From Tetmemena sp. SeJ-2015 (taxonomy: Eukaryota; Ciliophora; Spirotrichea; Sporadotrichida; Oxytrichidae): a DNA stretch of 64,000 nt. The stretch is taken from positions 1 to 64,000 of the forward strand of contig JAJKFJ010022627.1 of assembly GCA_027382625.1 (NCBI GenBank), given 5' to 3'. A program made the position numbers and the translations under genes. This document shows positions 60,711 to 64,000 of this stretch, piece by piece; position 1 is the first letter of the stretch; each line of letters opens with the position of its first letter. The notes beneath the pieces are model-generated. The model saw only the letters and a list, made by a program, of their open reading frames with translations, ran no database searches and was not told the DNA's origin.

Positions 60711-63700
60711 TCAATTTAAAACTATAAGCATTTATTATTTTAATTAAACTCTGATTTTAATTTAAATTTAAACTATAGTTATGTATGAGTCTGTTTTTAT
60801 AAATATTTTACGAATCTTTTACTCAAAATTTGATACTTATTGATAAAATTAATAAAACTTTAGTTTCATTAATCGCCAGGCCCTTATTTTGTAACTTGAG
60901 GTGGTTTATTTTATTTGAATCCGATGTTTACCTCCATTGAAGAACTCACGTCTAAAATTTAGTAAAATATCATCTAGTTCTTGAGTATCCATTTCCCTCT
61001 TTGATTTCTTGTTATTTCGCTACAAATGAGATTCTAATAATTATTAAAGAGCGTCAGACTCCTAACAATTTTGATTTCCAACTGCTTTAATATTTTTTTT
61101 TTAAAATGATTTTTAAGAAAATTTTATTATTAAATTTTAAAAAACTTTTTTAATAATTAATTTTTCCCCAAGATTTATTTTTTTATTTTTTTTTTTTTTT
61201 TAATAATTAAAAAATTTTTTCCTTTTTTTAGACCTAGAATTGAAAAAAAATTTTAAATTTTAAATATTTATTAAATTTATTGAAAATTTATTTTGCGATT
61301 TGGCTCTATTTTTCCCTTTTTTTAAACTCGATGGATTGGGGAATGAAATTTTATTATCAATCCAGTGTTTTAAAAAAGATTTATTTTTCTAGTTAATTCT
61401 TTCCTAATCCATTTATGAATTAGTTCTGACTGGATTTATTTAGCCACTTTAATGAAAGGAGTTATTAGAGCTCTTAAAATACAAAGGAACATTCTTACCA
61501 GTTTTAAGTCCACCTTAGGTTTGATAATCATCATTTTACCCAAATATAAATTTAAAAAAAACTATAAATATCTGACTAGAATTAGAGAAATTATTAGGAA
61601 AAGATGGACTTAAACTAACAGGATTATAGATAGCTTCAAATATAATTGGCAATTGAATGCTTTAACCATTTGTGGTGATAGGATCTCCTTTTTTGCTCTA
61701 ATTTATGACTGCTTTCCCTTCTGTAAGTTTTTTCAATTTTTCTAAGGCTGTGCCTTCTCTAACTTTAATTTTTTTTTTGAAATTTTGACCACTTTATTCT
61801 AATTATTAAAAAATTTTGTCAAACTTTAGTAAAGAGCTCCGTCTAGTTGAATGCCATGCTTGATGTATTAATGTCTGCCAAAGATTGCTCTTAACCTTAA
61901 TTTTTAATCTTCTTCAAATTAAAACTGCTATCTTTGCCAGTTTAATAATTAGTAATTTCATCCTTTAAATTATTTTGAGAATTCAATTGTTGAGGAGAGT
62001 ACTCGTAACTTTTTGCGTTTTAAATTCTTTTCTTTAGCCAATCTTGAATCTTTTGTCGGTACTTTTTTATTGTTAAGACAAGCTCTTTAATTGAGATAGA
62101 AACTATTACTAAACATCAAAATTGTTCTAATTACAATATAAAAATTTAACATTTGGGGAAAATTTAAAAAAATAAATTTTTTTTCAACAAAATTTAATAT
62201 ATAAATTTGCCTTCATTGTTTACATCTGCATCTGGAGCATAGTCAGTAAAAAGAAGCAAGTGATAAGAAGCACCCAAAATGCAGATCTCATTCACAATTT
62301 CCAGGTTATTGTTCAAACCAAATTGAAAAGGCCTGATACCTCCCAAATAAACCAATGTCAGCAAACTACTCAGGATCAAAGTTTAAATCTAAAGAGCAGG
62401 AAAGTCAATTGCAATTAATGCGATGCCAGCAAAAATAATTCTTCTCGAGACATAGATCACATTATAGAAAAGCGCCGACTTTTAGTTAGATTTTACATCT
62501 GCGTATAGAGCACCATAGGTATTTATAGCTTTCTCAGTTTAAAGATTTTAGAACTGCGATATCAGTAAAGTGGTAATTAAGAATGGAAAAGCTAGGCAAA
62601 ATAAATAAAATATCTCTAATCCAATTGCCAGAAGCGAAGAGAATCTATTCTTTGGGAGTGCTCCAATTTATCTAAAATGTTTAAAGGATTAAAACTTACG
62701 TAGAAAAGGTTGAGAAATTTTAAAAAACCATGAAACCCCTCAAAAGCCTTCTAAGAGGAGCTTAAATATAAACCTAATAGCCAAAAAGTCATAGATTTTT
62801 TTTACTTTAGAGTTTCTCAAAACCATTTCTTTATAAAGAAAAATACAAAAACCAAAATTAAAAATTTGAGATAAGTCCCAACAAATAAAAAACATGCTTC
62901 CAAGGTTTTAGATTACATTTCCAATTCATAGCGTTTGAAAAGTTAAGGTTTATAGAAATAGATTCGTAGGTTTAAAAGATATCCATGAGTTCAAAATTGT
63001 CTGGGCTGAGTTTTACTCAAAAGTAAACACATTTGACTCTAGTGAATCGGCAGGAAAGACATTTAGACTTCCCATATTCATGAGAAGGTTGTAGAAAAAA
63101 ATTGCATTAGGTGGGAAGCTCACATTATAAGGGCATTTGATTATGAGTTGAAGAACATTTATCATCCCCCACAGTAAAATAAAGATGCAGCCATTACTAA
63201 ATTCATGGCCAGAGAGCCATACATAAGAGTACTTAAGAAATCTGCTCCCGTCCCTCCTACACTCGATAATGCAGCAGTTCAGCTATTTTTAAGACCCATC
63301 AATCTTACAACCCGTTCTCTTTTTTGTTTTTGGGAGAATTTTTCGCAGTTTGATATTTAGATTTAATTTAGAGTCCTGTCGATTACTCAATAAAGTATTC
63401 ACCTTTAAGAAACTAATCTAAAGCCTGTTGCTAGCTGAAAGATAATTGAAATTAAATTTAAATTTTAAAAAAAACTTGCGAGCTGTCTCAAAATAGAGTT
63501 GAATCGTCATAAACTTCGAGCTAAAATAAATTTTTTAAAAAGTTAATAAATTGAATTGAGTTGTCAGCAAACCCGATGCTGTTAAAAATCTCAGTTAAAG
63601 TACTGTGTTTTAAAATTAAAGTTTGAATGAGGAGTAGTTGGAGGTATCAAAGCAGAAGTGCTGAAAGCTACATGACAAGTCCCTACATTGAAATTCTCAT

Positions 63701-64000
63701 GATCTCTGCAGTAAACTTTTCTGACACTTTTGCTGCATCCTAGGTAGTAGTATTAATTGGAACTGTGATGTTTTTTGTTTGATCTGATTTCGTGTTATTT
63801 GGAGAACTTTAATGTTGAATTTGTAAGTTCCTTCAAAAGGCTCAATATTTTTATCATTTAAATTTGGAATTAAAAAGGGCCCAGCAATTTGGGGGGGTTG
63901 AAGCTAAAATTTAGGAAACCCAATAAATTTTTTAAATTTTTTCTGGACTGATTACAAAAGATTCAAGATTCCAGTCATCGCCATCAAAGTAAATTTGGGC
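60711..64000 (-). CDS. Locus F C-half: membrane domain and tail (runs off window)
   Basis: The block enters from beyond 64,000 with FDGDDWNLESFVISPE near 63,990-63,940, the end of a cadherin-like repeat. The membrane region lies at 63,260-62,190: the Met-Ile-Asn-Val helix near 63,160 (as in WGMIN of paralogues), GALYADVKS near 62,510, ICILGASYHLLLFTDYAPDA near 62,290-62,230. The tail has Ala-Lys-Gln-Ile-Gln-Ser near 61,450, and TQELDDILLNFRREFF (about 60,990-60,935), which resembles the FDFDDLRNVAPRLR tail motif of loci B and C. It ends at TGA (60,711-60,713). A homopolymer-ruined patch (61,080-61,330) interrupts the tail. It is near-identical to locus E over 62,399-63,290 and lacks the 384 bp insertion found there. 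Confidence 0.65.
61080..61330. other. Homopolymer-ruined AT stretch within locus F tail
   Basis: Long T and A runs with no usable frame, like 1-1,400 and 19,950-20,900. Either an insertion inside the tail or very poor base calling. Confidence 0.4.
62399..63290. repeat. Segment duplicated at 48,445-49,420
   Basis: Partner of the locus E membrane-domain segment. The locus F copy contains more small deletions (for example within the WGMIN helix region), consistent with poorer read support here. Confidence 0.65.

Noticed and set aside
1..64000. Standard code or Euplotes-type code
   Set aside because: Under the standard code all genes shatter at TAA/TAG. TGA is not read as Cys, because recognisable tails end at TGA and family alignment shows Gln-like positions at TAA/TAG.
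1..64000. Telomeric C4A4-type repeats or chromosome ends inside the window
   Set aside because: No tandem C4A4/G4T4 tract was seen, so there is no sign of a somatic chromosome end here.

Overview
Organism. The window reads as ciliate DNA in which TAA and TAG mean glutamine and TGA is the only stop: long protein-like frames are studded with in-frame TAA/TAG, and the recognisable 3' ends finish at TGA. It is very AT-rich, with short GT-AG introns. Several features point to a germline (micronuclear) contig of a spirotrich such as a hypotrich rather than to somatic DNA: gene halves lie in opposite orientations, insertions of a few hundred bases are bounded by short direct repeats, and one unrelated gene sits between two halves of another. 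The species is not identified. The sequence carries many one- or two-base frame slips and distorted homopolymer runs, so it looks like lightly polished long-read data; slips may be errors rather than mutations.

Layout. Six paralogous loci (A-F) follow one another. In each, a plus-strand block (N-half: signal peptide where visible, a secreted repeat domain, then cadherin/Ig-like domains) runs tail-to-tail into a minus-strand block (C-half: more cadherin-like domains, a multi-pass membrane region, a basic/Gln-rich cytoplasmic tail). A: N-half 1.8-3.2 kb, C-half 9.0-3.4 kb. B: 9.9-13.3, 19.6-13.5. C: 20.9-23.0, 30.0-23.0. D: 30.4-32.7, 40.9-34.6. E: 41.3-45.6, 53.9-46.9. F: 54.8-59.5, >64-60.7 (runs off the end). 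Locus D also holds a separate small acyl-anchored protein gene (33.0-34.1 kb).

How the pieces work together. Plus blocks stop inside a cadherin-like domain, just after a conserved Cys-x-[Ile/Val]-x-Tyr motif (or, in B, later in the domain). Minus blocks start inside the same domain, just before the [Thr/Ser]-x-Asp...Gly-x-Tyr motif. At A, B, C and (with a one-base homopolymer difference) D, the two ends share a 5-8 bp word in inverted orientation, and joining there keeps the reading frame. This is the pattern expected of a scrambled germline gene with an inversion pointer. I infer that each N-half plus C-half makes one large somatic gene for a surface receptor/adhesion-like protein. Loci E and F carry an extra small inverted segment at the turn-around point, and F also has its signal-peptide segment inverted. 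E and F are recent duplicates; E has a 384 bp insertion that F lacks, flanked by AAATTT repeats.

Non-genic. 1-1.78 kb, 19.95-20.9 kb and 61.08-61.33 kb are homopolymer-rich AT sequence with no support for genes. I saw no rRNA, tRNA, CRISPR array, telomeric repeat or recognisable transposase.
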